In this document: positions 12,560-22,912 of the stretch, piece after piece
Numbering within the stretch: the stretch's first letter is position 1
Layout of the letters: every line of letters starts with the position of its first letter
NCBI GenBank assembly: GCA_030142905.1
Contig: JASJOG010000209.1
Coordinates: 374,501-438,500, forward strand
Source: Heliopora coerulea
Lineage: Eukaryota; Cnidaria; Anthozoa; Scleralcyonacea; Helioporidae
Direction: 5' to 3'
Length of the DNA: 64,000 nt
The notes under the pieces: model-generated
What the model was told of the DNA's origin: nothing
Database searches by the model: none
Seen by the model: only the letters and a program-made list of their open reading frames with translations
Translations under genes and position numbers: made by a program

Positions 12560-13780
12560 TGGGCGGTATGCAAGTGATAATATTAAAAATACAGTAATGA
12601 TAATGATAATGGTAATGGTAAAGATACAGTTAATAATAACAATAATAAAAATAAAATTTCAACAGGATGCTTTATGGAGAAGTTGAGATCCCCAGTATCT
12701 CTCAAAAAAGTATAACTGAAGAAAATCAAGCATATTTGGTAATTTAAAGATTAATACATTCATTAATTCTTTAAGCATTTTAAGCCAAGCATGACCCTTC
12801 AATCATCAGATGACTTCTTCTGAATAAAATTGCCTAGCATTAACAAGTATAACATTCTGAAGGGCCACTTCTTTGAATGAAAGGGGTTAAAATAATCATG
12901 ACATGGTTTAACCTTTTGACCTTGAGATGTTTACTGTCTTGTATCTCAGCTGAATGCAGTTATCTACTGTTAGTTACCAAAGAACATAATACTGAAAAGC
13001 CAAGTCAGGAGTAAAGCCATTAAGCTACAATGTAAACTGTACATCACTACAAGACTACTTAATCACATCCTGAAATCCTCCTGAAGACAGCCCAAGATAA
13101 TAAGAGCAGCTATGGTACAAGTTATTAATAAGTGCAAGACATAGTAGCAGGTTTGCCAGTAGGCTTTTCAGTTCAATTCTGACTGAATACACATGTAACA
13201 GGTATAGTGTTGATTCACACTTACTTGGAAGTTAGTTGTTCATCCAAAGTCTACAATTGGCAGTTCTTTAAGGTGTCCAGAACTCAATATGGGTTGAGAG
13301 GTGATTTATCTTCTCATAAACAAACATGGATCATGAAAATAACACAAATTGCATCTACTGTATGCAGTATCTTCTGTAAAAAGAGAGGTTTCAAAAAAGT
13401 CACATAAACTGTATTTATGGGGGATATTTTCCCATTAATCCATTAAGGGGTAAGTGCACCCTTTAGCATTTTACTCTGGCTAATGCCACATGATTTTACT
13501 TGTCATAGGGTTAAGCCTGGGGCATTAAAGGGTTAAAAAGTACAATACATAAACAATATACCAAGAATAGTGCCACAAGTAAAGAACATGCTATACATAA
13601 TTACTTCATATAATTTATTAGGTAAATTATGTATTACTGTACAGTTGCAAGTGCACATCCTCCTCAAGTCAAAAGGAAAACTGGATACTGATATTAGGAG
13701 AATCAACTACTGTACCCACACAAATGTGTGATTTCACTGGTTTCCTGTAAATAATTATTAAGTATTTTCATTAGTGATAA
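12560..13780. other. Spacer between duplication copies, no gene recognised
   Basis: AT-rich sequence without a match elsewhere in the window that I can see. The open frame at 13,207-13,407 has no recognisable features. Confidence 0.45.
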
Positions 13781-15240
13781 TTAACCCAGTGATTTTGTTC
13801 ACTTAACATGAATATGAATATCATGATGGGGCATTTTCTGTATTAGCGGCTTATTCCTGGACAACAACATGTCAACATATTAAGGAGCATTCACCCCACT
13901 CTACTCAACAAAATCATCTGGTGTTACCCAGAATAAATTATCTTGGGCAATCTTGCCCTTTAATCCTTTGTATTCTGAGTGATGTCTTCCCTTGAAAAAT
14001 AAAATTGTCTGATGTCAGCCAGAGTAAAATCAAAAATTGAAGCTTAGACCAAGAAGTCATATTTGAGGCATTCTTAACCCTTTCCAGTCTGATAAGTAAA
14101 ATCATCTGACATTAGCCAAAGTGAAATCAAAGTTGGGTATGGACCAAAAAGAAATTAATGGCTTATCCAAGTTAGCAGTTGTCACATATAATGAGCAGGC
14201 ACCCTAATCTGCCGTATAAAATCATCTGCCATTGGCAAGAATAGAATTCTAAAGTCTTAATTGTCCCTTAATGAGCTAATCATACCTCATGATACAGTAA
14301 TTCCAACAACAGACCCTTTAAATTTTATTCTGACTAAAACTAGGTAATTTTAATTATAAAGGGGAGATATGTTGAACAACTTGAGGGTTAACCATTTCTC
14401 ACAAAACCTACTGTAGCTTTAATATCTCTCCCTTATGATGAAAATTATCAGGCATTTCCCAGAATAAAATTATTTTCAGCTGGTTTGGGGACTAATAGAC
14501 TATGAGATACCGTAACTCTTGACCCCTTAATCCTACCCAAGATGTCTTCCCTAACTGACAACTACTGTACATTTTCAACTCTGGTTAAGAGAGTAATAGT
14601 GTATACTGTGGCAAAATATCCGTGACTGCTATCACACTTGAATGTATTACTCCCACATAAGTTAAACACTTCTATACAGCTTTCAGAAAAGCTCAGATCT
14701 CTATGAATCTTTTTTCAAAGTGGTTGCCATTCTGGCTCACTGTTAGCTCCACTTACAACTACAAGCAAATTAGGTTCACAGTTGATAACTGCAGCACAAT
14801 TACTGAGCAGTTACAAACAATAAAATTTTCATAAGCAATGGTTAATGTAAATAATTTACTTTCCCCGAGTATTTTATTTTAATCAGTCTGCTCATTCATA
14901 TCAATCATATGAGCATTTTACCCTTACAAGTAATGAATTTTTTAAGTTCAAACAGAATTAGTATAACAAAACTAAATTATTATTAATTCATTTACTTTTA
15001 TAATTATAACTAACAAAAATTCCTTATAACCACATTTTGAAATTAAACTAAGGCAAATTTCGCAGAAATATGACAAAATTGAAACTAAAAAGACCTTAAA
15101 ATATAAATGATGAAAATAAAATGGCTTTATGGAAATTAATGCAGCCCAATTGAAAATTCAGATCAATTTTCATCATTAACATAAATTCCCAGTCAGTCTT
15201 TTTAATGTAACACTTTAGAACAATTCACTCACAGCAAATA
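13780..15240. other. No gene recognised (copy 2, left block)
   Basis: Similar to about 31-650 and then 1,970-2,470 of copy 1, skipping 650-1,950. Nothing else is seen. Confidence 0.5.
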
Positions 15241-15296
15241 TTTTTATGTGGAACGAAATTGACGGTCATCCATGAGCAAACCTGAAGAACGTACCT

Positions 15297-15446
15297 TCAC
15301 CAGTTGTCCAGCAAGAAATCTCCATCTGTGACTCCGTATTTTCCAAATAAAAGTTCTCTTCCATTTGCTAGCTCACATAATTCGTTACATATTGAGGATG
15401 TGTAGTCTATCGCTTCGGCGTCGGGAGACAATGATATGGTGCCCAT
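15297..15446 (-). CDS. Candidate first coding exon, unknown protein
   Basis: A minus-strand ATG at 15,444-15,446 opens a 49-codon frame ending at TGA 15,297-15,299. It begins about 50 bp from a conserved CRE + YY1-like block, where a transcription start would be expected. The protein begins MGTISLSPDAEAIDY and later has NGRELLFGKYGVTDGDFLLD. A GT donor is available right after the GACAACTG near 15,301, and GTACGT follows at 15,289-15,294, so the true exon may splice before the stop. Residues are shared with the copy-1 sequence at 2,488-2,636, which supports past coding function. No family is recognised; further exons would lie to the left but were not identified. Confidence 0.4.
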   Translation of the reverse strand: MGTISLSPDAEAIDYTSSICNELCELANGRELLFGKYGVTDGDFLLDNW

Positions 15447-15480
15447 GTCTTTCGGAATATTCTGTCAAAACTTTTTTAAC

Positions 15481-15502
15481 AATATGGCCGCCATGACGTC
15501 AT
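15481..15502. promoter_or_regulatory. CRE + YY1-like promoter block, copy 2
   Basis: AATATGGCCGCC at 15,481-15,492 directly abuts ATGACGTCAT at 15,493-15,502. It lies upstream of the minus-strand candidate exon starting at 15,446 and is the counterpart of 2,665-2,696. Confidence 0.45.
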
Positions 15503-16002
15503 ACTCAAAATTTCAATAAGGGCGTAATATGAGCGTGTTCACGGGCGTGGCGGCTGGTGGGTGATGGCTGGTGGATGATGGCAGTGTAATATTCCTCTAA
15601 CAGTTTTAAATTCTAAATAGTTGGTCAAACGCAAAATCATGATTATGAAATAGATTATGTGACAGCTGAAAAAAATACACCGAAAAATCTTTGCAAGTTC
15701 AGTACTTTTTGTGAAGGTCTTCGTACCAGTACTTCGTACCTTTTCCCCCTAACAATTAATACCACGATTTAAGAAAAATCAACAAATGAACAAAAAAAAG
15801 AATACTTATCCATGCCATATGAAGGTGAGAACACGTTCCCCATGCTTTCCCATAAATTCACTCTTGACTGGTCGGGAATCTTTGAAGTCAAACCCATTGC
15901 TCTAAACATTTTATGGACTTGTTGAAGGCTATGCAGTGAATGCAATTTCCATATCTGGATTGGTAACTAGCCCATGAAATGTGAAGCCAAGATGGTCGCC
16001 TT

Positions 16003-16355
16003 ATTGAACTCTAAAAAGACTGGAACGCCACCTGGTACTACCAGGCTTCACGATTGAATGAAGCGGACATTGGGGCAGCCATGTAGGCCCAAAACACGCG
16101 TGGGAAAGAGTTGTATTGAACTTTTACTTTTTATTGGCAGTTAATTCTGACAAATATGCAGTCCTGCCGACATTTTCCTCTACTTACTATGGATAAAAAG
16201 GAAAACTGTCAAAAAATCCGAAAGTTGGGTGATGCTTTTCACAATAGGTTGCGTGTTTTATTGCGAAGGGGACTGGGATGGACCTACAGGTAAGCCTCCA
16301 TGATGGCTTCAAAATACAGTTTGCAGGCATAGTTCCAGTCTTTTTAGAGTTCAAT
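16003..16355. mobile_element. MITE with ~24-bp terminal inverted repeats
   Basis: ATTGAACTCTAAAAAGACTG... at 16,003 is matched by its reverse complement ...CAGTCTTTTTAGAGTTCAAT ending at 16,355, giving a 353-bp non-coding element with perfect ends. No clear target duplication was found. The superfamily is not assigned. Confidence 0.65.
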
Positions 16356-17194
16356 GGGTCGCCCTTCGAAGACTACTTTATACGTCAGTTTCAGTCCCCT
16401 ACGCGGCCTTGTACGTCAGTTTTAGTCTCCCACGCGACATTTTACATTTTCTGAAGATTTCTCTTTAAAAATGCACAAAAAACGTGTCTTCAAAACATAC
16501 AAATGAATTTAACAATTTCAAATATATTTCGACAAAGTCAGACCGAATTACAGGTTATATATTTTCACGAAAATAAATTACCAAATTGACAAGAAACCGG
16601 ATAATACGGTCTCGAAAAAGTACTAGAGAACACTATTAAGTCCACGTCATTTTTTGCTGTCAGTTTACCATCTTTAGACAATTTAGGACAGTTTTTAGTC
16701 CACATGGCAATAATGAATCCTTTTAACCACTCGGCTTAGTTTAATGGACCACAACTGCTATCTTGTAAAACCATTCCAGGTTTGGATGGTGGTAAACTTA
16801 TCAGGCAATTAAATGTATAAAATACTCAGACATTCGTCAATTTTTCTTTGCAACGGTACCAAATCATCACCATCAAACTTAGGAGGCAGAATCGCCGCTT
16901 TTGCCATTCTTTTAGGTTTTCACTCATGTCACCAATGTGTAACCTGCGAACTCACAAAAATGAACTTCTCTTACAGTGAACTTTATTAACCAAACAAAGC
17001 ACATACATATTCTGTGTTAACGGTTAGAGCGCGTCCGAGCGTGTGTGTAGTAGTCGCCATTTCGCAGCTCAATTAATGTCCTCCAATAAAGCCAAATCAC
17101 ATTGCTCCATTTTCCGAATTACAGTCTTGGATTGTGCAGCACCAGAATAACCAGAATGTTGCTATGCTCATCAATTACGCGTTATTTTACAGCG

Positions 17195-17204
17195 ATGACG
17201 TCAT
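17195..17204. promoter_or_regulatory. Full palindromic CRE
   Basis: ATGACGTCAT matches the CREB/ATF full site. No candidate exon is attached to it, so its role is unknown. Confidence 0.25.
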
Positions 17205-19959
17205 GACACTTGGGTGAGAAAGACGTGTTTTTGTAGTAAGGCAGGAAGCAAAACAGCGAATCTGCTCTACCCGTCAAATGTTTCGCCTCTTCTCCAACAA
17301 ATAAAACAAAACCAATTTAGCATAATACCACACTCAGAGATAACAAAAAGAACAACAAACTGGTCAGTGGCAACATTTTAAAGAAGGGTAAAGCCCTTGG
17401 AATACTTAAAATATAGACACAAACGGTTAAGACAAGAAACTCTACACACATCAAACGAACATCAATAACATAGAAATAATTCCGAAATGCATTCTCTCGA
17501 ACTCTCTGTTATGTTTTCTTTCTTCAAAAACCCATGCTTGAGACAAAGAAAAACACTGACTTTGTAAGTATTGATTAAGGGGAAAAGTCGAAGTTTGACG
17601 CCTTGAGAATCACCCAATCAAAAAGGTTTCGAATTTTTTTAGTTAGCAAACTAAAACTTGTATTTTGCTATGTTTGATTCTATGTTATTAAGAAATGCTT
17701 CATGATTTCGCGTGCTCCATTGGGTTATGGATGCACTTGGAAAGTTGGGAGAGCATTCAAAAATCTAGAGAGATAGGAATAGCGTGCCAAATCATGAAAC
17801 ATTACTTTATTGTAAGACATGCTTGAGAATAAGCCATGAATCTTGTCTGTAAATTTACACGTATAAATATTACGTCAAGATGTCATTACATAAAATTTAA
17901 AATAATACATTATATCATTTTTTATGTTACTGTATGCTCAATGTCAAAATTAACTTACATACAGTGGCGCAACCATGGGGAAGCTAGGACACCTAATCCC
18001 CACCCTTAACAGCCCCAAAAATGATTTCTATTTGCATCCATGAAATATTTAAAAAAAATGTAAATTAAAATTTACAGTGATTGGCGGAGAGAGTACTACT
18101 CTTCTGATAACCGACTGTTAAATGCTATAAAATCATTGTCACTTAACTTGTGTGTGTTGTGTATAATTACTGTCACTATTGAATGCCGGAAGTACCATTG
18201 TTGGGACTCTAAAATATAAAAGATTTCTGACTAAACATGCCTCTAAAGCCCCTTAGTCGAGAGTATTCCATTTAACTTTCTAGCCCTCCCCCTTACACAA
18301 ATTCTGGGCGCGTCATTGCTTACGTAATATTTAAAATCAGTGAACTATAAGACTTTTGTTCACTGCATGTTTTGTCTCACTACAAAGGCTAAAAACGGCT
18401 AGAATCAATTAGGCTTGCAAATGAATTTAATGTCGGCAAAATGGAATTAAAAAAGGCTGATAAATTTTGTAACGGTCAAATGGACATATGAAAACCCAAA
18501 TTTTAGAAATATTGTAGGAATAAAAGACAAATCAACTGTCAACACTGGCTAAGTGTAAGACTATTGTATCAGGTCTAATGATGCAACATTTCCACATTGA
18601 CGTAGACGTGGCAGTAAATAAAATTTATTGATAAGAACTAAAAACGAAAATAAAACTAAAGTACGAAAAATAACAGCAATAAACAATTATAAATGCAGTA
18701 TTTCGTAAGTTGAACTTTTTTTTATCAAATACACCTCAACTCTCCGTCACAAAAACCGAAGTTAAAAATGCATAGAATAAATAGTAACGGTAGCAATAGC
18801 GTTGTAATAGTGATTTAAATGCTTAATTCAACAAAGATACAAAGTCTATTTAACTCTTTAACACCCACTGTTCAATATATAGGATACCTAAGAACAAAAC
18901 AGCCAGTGAGAGAACAATTAAAAAATAAGAATACAAAAAAGAAACGAAAAGAATTTAAGCGTTGAAGGGCTAAAAGTCTGCAATCCTTCGCTCCTGTCTC
19001 CGCATCACACATTACCTATTCCACACCCCATATATTGATAACAATAACATCTAATTTTATTGTAGCAATATCATTAACTTCTGTTTGCCCCACCACTGAG
19101 GAAAAGCCGACAGAAACAAGGTTTAATTACAGTACATCTGTTTTCCAGACCCCTTTCAGTTTGTGACTCGGCTAGTGAGTAAAACGTGCCTCATGGTGTC
19201 GTCTTTAATGATATCAGTGGAGATACATTGTCAGCGATCGCTGTTTAGTATTCATAATTTCCCTTACAAACCAAACCCAGGGAAAACTTAAAATGAACAT
19301 CACTGTATACTTTAAATATATAATAACGGGTATTTTTTATCCCTAGTAAAACAAAAATCAATATTCAAAAGATTGACGTCTTCATGGCAATGATGACTTT
19401 TTACACAGTAATATGGGTTTTTTCCATATTATCTCACAGCAAAGATTCCGTATTAAGAGATCTCTGAAATTAGGGAATGCTATTTCAAGTTAAAAAACTT
19501 CAAAATATTTTTCCGTTACTTTCTGACTATTTGCGGTGGACAGAACAGTGCGCTTTGCTACAAAAAAGTACAGCATTGGTCATAGCTTTTGGGAACTCTT
19601 AAGTATTGAAGAATAGCCATGGATTTGGAGTTCCTATTTTGTGAAAATTTTCTCAATAGTGAAACCAGGCTTGGAGTTGTATGGTGGGGGAATTGATTAT
19701 TAATAAATCCTATTATATTAGCATTTTACTCTCACAGTTTTCTCCTTTGCAAGCGGTAAAGAGGTTTTTGGGGGTAGCATGGCCCATTTTCTTCCTCCAT
19801 GAACTTATCCGTGTATTTACTAAAAAGGCTTTATTAACAAAAGATGGCTCACGTCCCTTAAAACTCTTTTCTAATCATACAAATAAATAAATACCAATTG
19901 TATTTGTTGCAATATTATCATCCAAGATTATCGATAAACGTTCACTTATCCCTAATGTC

Positions 19960-20110
19960 AGAAACATGATTTCTGAGCCCCAGACGGGGATTGAACACGC
20001 TACCTTCTGTTGTTCGGTAAGAATGTTGAGAAGAATCTCATCTGTCATCAGAAGGTTGCGGGTTTAGTCTCCATCTGGGATATCTCAGATATCTCGGATA
20101 TCTACAACAC
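19960..20110. repeat. Dispersed repeat with tRNA-gene-like words
   Basis: Contains TTTCTGAGCCCCAGACGGGGAT and, further on, a GGTTGCGGGTTTAGTCTCC B-box-like run. The first part recurs at 63,740-63,790, showing a dispersed family. It is possibly a SINE remnant; the ends were not found. Confidence 0.35.
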
Positions 20111-20119
20111 TAAGGTATG

Positions 20120-20416
20120 TAATACATATATATTATTGTATATTATGTATATGTATATTATGTATATGTTTATTATGTATATCTTATACTCATGTATATG
20201 ATATACACTTGTATATCATATACTCATGTATATTATATACACATGTTCATTATATATATATCTGTACATTATATATACCTGTATATTATAAATACCTTTA
20301 TATTATAAATACATGTAATTTTTATACATGTCTATTTTATACATGTGTATTGTATTCATGTGTATTGTATACATGTGTATTGTATACATGTATATTGTAT
20401 ACATGTATGTTGTATA

Positions 20417-20449
<33 letters not shown>

Positions 20450-20460
20450 TGATTACTTAT
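20120..20460. repeat. AT-rich minisatellite
   Basis: Tandem runs of a TGTATTGTATACATG-type unit (about 15-18 bp) grade into TATATG and finally (TA)n. The open frames here are low complexity (Tyr/Ile/Cys repeats) and are not genes. Confidence 0.85.
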
Positions 20461-20673
20461 TAACCTTGTTTGTTCGGTCTGTACGGTAAAGTATTTGCCT
20501 GAGGTTTTCGTACAGACTGAGCGACGAAGTAGCGAGGTCTGTGTGGAAAATTTAGCCGGTCTGTACGAAAAACTTATTGCACGGAAAGACAAGCAATCAG
20601 CGCGCATCATTTTGAGTAAAGACCGGATGGTAAGCTCAGCCATATAATAAACATAACTTATTTGTCTACCTAA

Positions 20674-20675
<2 letters not shown>
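20461..20675. repeat. Unassigned repeat-like segment between TA runs
   Basis: Three copies of a GGTCTGT(A/G)(C/T)GG/GAAAA-type phrase occur at about 20,478, 20,538 and 20,560, with a GTTTTCGTACAGAC complement at 20,503. This looks like the end of a non-autonomous transposon, family unknown. Confidence 0.3.

Positions 20676-20756
<81 letters not shown>
20676..20756. repeat. (TA)n microsatellite
   Basis: Three TA runs separated by TATG. It abuts the 3' end of the minus-strand PLE. Confidence 0.9.
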
Positions 20757-20757
<1 letters not shown>

Positions 20758-21020
20758 AATTGGTAATACCAAAAGAACAATCCGGTTTAAGTGTAGATTT
20801 TATTTTCCTTCGCGTTTCACCACTTTTAAGTGGTTCTTTTTCTTCGCGTGTGAGGTAATTTTCCTTTTGTGTATTTTCGGTAGCCCGTACACGTTGCTGC
20901 TCCTGTTGTTCAACTTTGTTACATAATCCTTTTCTTTTTCTGTTAGGTTGCTATGGTATTTCATGCTTAAAATGATAACTTCACAATTAACCTACACTAC
21001 TGAAGTCAACTGAAAAATGT

Positions 21021-21092
21021 TGACTCGAGCGGGATTTGAACTCGCACCTTTGGAATACCGGTCCGCCGCTCTACCTGTTGAGCTATCGAGTC
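21021..21092 (-). tRNA. tRNA-Thr(GGU)-like head, array unit 1
   Basis: 72 nt folding as a cloverleaf: a 7-bp acceptor GACTCGA/TCGAGTC, a 4-bp D stem and an A box TAGCTCAACAGG, an anticodon arm with GGT at 34-36, and a B-box-like AGTTCAAATCC. Position 33 is C rather than T, and the anticodon and T stems contain mismatches. I infer a SINE head or tRNA pseudogene rather than a decoding tRNA. Confidence 0.35.
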
Positions 21093-21273
21093 CACATAGA
21101 TTGGAGGCGAGTTTTTATGCAATTTAAGTGCACGAAATATTCTCGCGACAACTTAACGCTATCCATGAGGATGGATGTGTAGTGTTTCAATTCTATTTCA
21201 GAATCATCCTCAGGGTATTATGAAATGATAACTTCACAATTAACCTACACTACTGAAGTCAACTGAAAAATGT

Positions 21274-21345
21274 TGACTCGAGCGGGATTTGAACTCGCAC
21301 CTTTGGAATACCGGTCCGCCGCTCTACCTGTTGAGCTATCGAGTC
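21274..21345 (-). tRNA. tRNA-Thr(GGU)-like head, array unit 2
   Basis: Same 72-nt sequence as unit 1, 253 bp away, with the same non-standard C33 and A/C mismatch in the T stem. Confidence 0.35.
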
Positions 21346-21526
21346 CACATAGATTAGAAGCGAGTTTTTATGCAATTTAAGTGCACGAAATATTCTCGCG
21401 ACAACTTAACGCTATCCATGAGGATGGATGTGTAGTGTCTCAATTCTATTTCAGAATCATCCTCAGGGTATTATGAAATGATAACTTCACAATTAACCTA
21501 CACTACTGAAGTCAACTGAAAAATGT

Positions 21527-21591
21527 TGACTCGAGCGGGATTTGAACTCGCACCTTCGGGATACCGGTCCGCCGCTCTACCTGTTCAGCGA
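21527..21591 (-). tRNA. Truncated tRNA-like head, array unit 3
   Basis: Matches units 1-2 from the acceptor 3' side into the D arm and then breaks at the inversion point, so the 5' acceptor strand is lost. The anticodon-stem variant is CCCGA rather than TCCAA. Confidence 0.3.
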
Positions 21592-21616
21592 TAGAAACTC
21601 GCCTCCAATCCCTGTG

Positions 21617-21688
21617 GACTCGATAGCTTAACAGGTAGAGCGGCGGACCGGTATCCCAAAGGTGCGAGTTCAAATCCCGCTCGAGTCA
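21617..21688 (+). tRNA. tRNA-Thr(GGU)-like head, array unit 4
   Basis: Plus-strand copy, 72 nt, intact 7-bp acceptor stem. The D stem has a C-to-T change (AGCTTAACAGG), weakening the A box. Confidence 0.35.
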
Positions 21689-21869
21689 ACATTTTTCAGT
21701 TGACTTCAGTAGTGTAGGTTAATTGTGAAGTTATCATTTCATAATACCCTGAGGATGATTCTGAAATAGAATTGAAACACTACACATCCATCCTCATGGA
21801 TAGCGTTAAGTTGTCGCGAGAATATTTCGTGCACTTAAATTGCATAAAAACTCGCCTCCAATCTATGTG

Positions 21870-21941
21870 GACTTGATAGCTCAACAGGTAGAGCGGCGGA
21901 CCGGTATCCCGAAGGTGCGAGTTCAAATCCCGCTCGAGTCA
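21870..21941 (+). tRNA. tRNA-Thr(GGU)-like head, array unit 5
   Basis: Plus-strand copy, 72 nt. The acceptor has one change (GACTTGA) leaving a G-T pair. A and B boxes are intact. Confidence 0.35.
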
Positions 21942-22122
21942 ACATTTTTCAGTTGACTTCAGTAGTGTAGGTTAATTGTGAAGTTATCATTTTATAATAC
22001 CCTGAGGATGGTTCTGAAATAGAATTGAAACACTACACATCCATCCTCATAGATAGCGTTAAGTTGTCGCGAGAATATTTCGTGCACTTAAACTGGATAA
22101 AAACTCACCTCCAATCCTTGTG

Positions 22123-22194
22123 GACTCGATAGCTCAACAGGTGGAGCGGCGGACCGGTATCCCGAAGGTGCGAGTTCAAATCCCGCTCGAGTCA
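22123..22194 (+). tRNA. tRNA-Thr(GGU)-like head, array unit 6
   Basis: Plus-strand copy, 72 nt, with D-arm change GGTGGAGC. It is followed by a shortened tail that ends at the 13-bp target duplication. Confidence 0.35.
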
Positions 22195-22484
22195 ACATTT
22201 TTCAGTTGACTTCTGTAGTGAAGGTTAATTGTGAAGTTATCATTTCATAATACCCTGACGATGATTCTGAAATAGATTTCATGCTTAATTCCTTTTATTT
22301 CCCATCACTTTTTCATCATCATGCGCTTCAAGTTCAACGAATATATCTCTATCACTTGGTATCTCTTCAACTTTGTTGCAATAATAGTCTCTATTCATTA
22401 TGACTACAGCACCCCCTTTGTCGGCCTGCTTTATTATAATGTTCGTATCACTTTGGAGATAAAAGACCTACAAGTCGATATCAA

Positions 22485-22912
22485 AAAATTCATCAGCCAC
22501 GTTACATACCATTTAGACCGATTGTAGGTGGACCAGGGTGCCCAACAAGTCGCCCCAGCAACCTAATAGGTATAATTATCAAACCAGTGGTCTAATATTT
22601 GAGGAGTAACTTAAGAGACAGCACTGAATTCCTGAATAAATTAACTGAAAAGTACCAGAAGAAACTATACTAACTAGCTTCGATATGACCTGCCTGTACA
22701 CCAATATCCCCCACAATCTTGGTATGGAAGCTATACGATACTAGTTGACAAAATATCTGCCAAGCATCGCTAGCCGTTTCTCCCAAGAATTCATCGTCGA
22801 GGGAATAAAGTTTATCTTGCAAAATAATACATTTACATTCAATGACAGAACATTTCTGCAATAAAAGGGCGTAGCAATGGGAACAAAAATGGTACCATCG
22901 TACGCTACATTA
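22485..22912 (+). pseudogene. PLE reverse transcriptase, fingers/palm part
   Basis: The frame reads KIHQPRYIPFRPIVGG, then a DSTEFLNKL stretch, a CLYTNIPHNLGMEA stretch (RT motif A region of PLEs), FIVEGIKFILQNNTFTFNDR and GVAMGTKM (motif B region). At least three in-frame stops (near 22,590, 22,670 and 22,740) and one near 22,861 break it. It is cut at 22,912 by the LINE; the next PLE codons lie after the LINE, at 23,905. PLE RT is related to telomerase RT; this copy cannot make a full protein. Confidence 0.8.

Larger units (their letters stand above)
1..12560. repeat. Copy 1 of a diverged ~12.6-kb tandem duplication
   Basis: Blocks of this stretch recur in the same order and orientation later in the window, with clear similarity over hundreds of bases. 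Anchors seen by eye: 2,060-2,700 matches 14,860-15,540; 3,400-5,600 matches 18,540-19,880; 5,810-8,120 matches 30,215-32,250; 8,520-9,960 matches 32,235-33,130; 10,150-10,800 matches 51,990-52,630; 10,830-12,560 matches 53,960-57,940. Most of this copy (4,270-8,120 and 8,530-12,340) shows no gene I can defend. The minus-strand open frame at 10,879-11,265 and those within 11,325-12,176 are not kept open in copy 2, so I treat them as chance. Lengths and identity are estimates. Confidence 0.6.
15540..18540. other. Extra DNA in copy 2, mostly unassigned
   Basis: Besides the MITE at 16,003-16,355 this contains two imperfect ~30-bp repeats at 16,380-16,440 (ACGTCAGTTTYAGTCYCCYA-type), a block at 16,736-16,830 shared with 7,880 and 32,045, and a CRE at 17,195. 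No coding region is recognised. Confidence 0.4.
20971..22275. repeat. Palindromic array of six tRNA-like SINE units inserted in the PLE
   Basis: Three units read on the minus strand (tRNA-like parts at 21,021, 21,274 and 21,527) and three on the plus strand (21,617, 21,870 and 22,123), each spaced exactly 253 bp. The two sets meet near 21,600 and form a hairpin of about 600 bp per arm. The whole block is flanked by a 13-bp direct repeat ATTTCATGCTTAA (20,958-20,970 and 22,276-22,288), so it sits as one insertion within the PLE frame. Each unit is a 72-nt tRNA-like head plus a 181-nt tail. The last unit on each side is truncated at different points. Confidence 0.85.
20757..22461 (-). mobile_element. 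Penelope-like element fragment, minus strand, interrupted by a SINE array
   Basis: Minus-strand translation from about 22,461 gives ADKGGAVVIMNRDYY, a PLE reverse-transcriptase N-terminal motif. It continues to 22,276, is broken by the SINE insertion, and resumes at 20,970 with LTEKEKDYV and YGLPKIHK down to about 20,870. The sequence then jumps to the PLE 3' terminus (about 20,850-20,757), which matches the plus-strand copy's end at 27,580-27,665. The core of RT and the GIY-YIG domain are missing, so this is an internally deleted piece lying head to head with the plus-strand copy. It could be an inverted 5' partial copy of the same insertion, an arrangement known for PLEs. Confidence 0.75.

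Noticed and set aside
20010..20772. Long open frames rich in Tyr, Ile and Cys on both strands
   Set aside because: They are translations of TA/TATG repeats and the AT-rich minisatellite, with no complexity or start context.
21021..22194. Six functional tRNA-Thr genes
   Set aside because: C instead of T at position 33, mismatches in anticodon and T stems, a fixed 253-bp repeat with a shared tail and an enclosing target duplication all favour SINE heads. They are listed as tRNA-like with low confidence.
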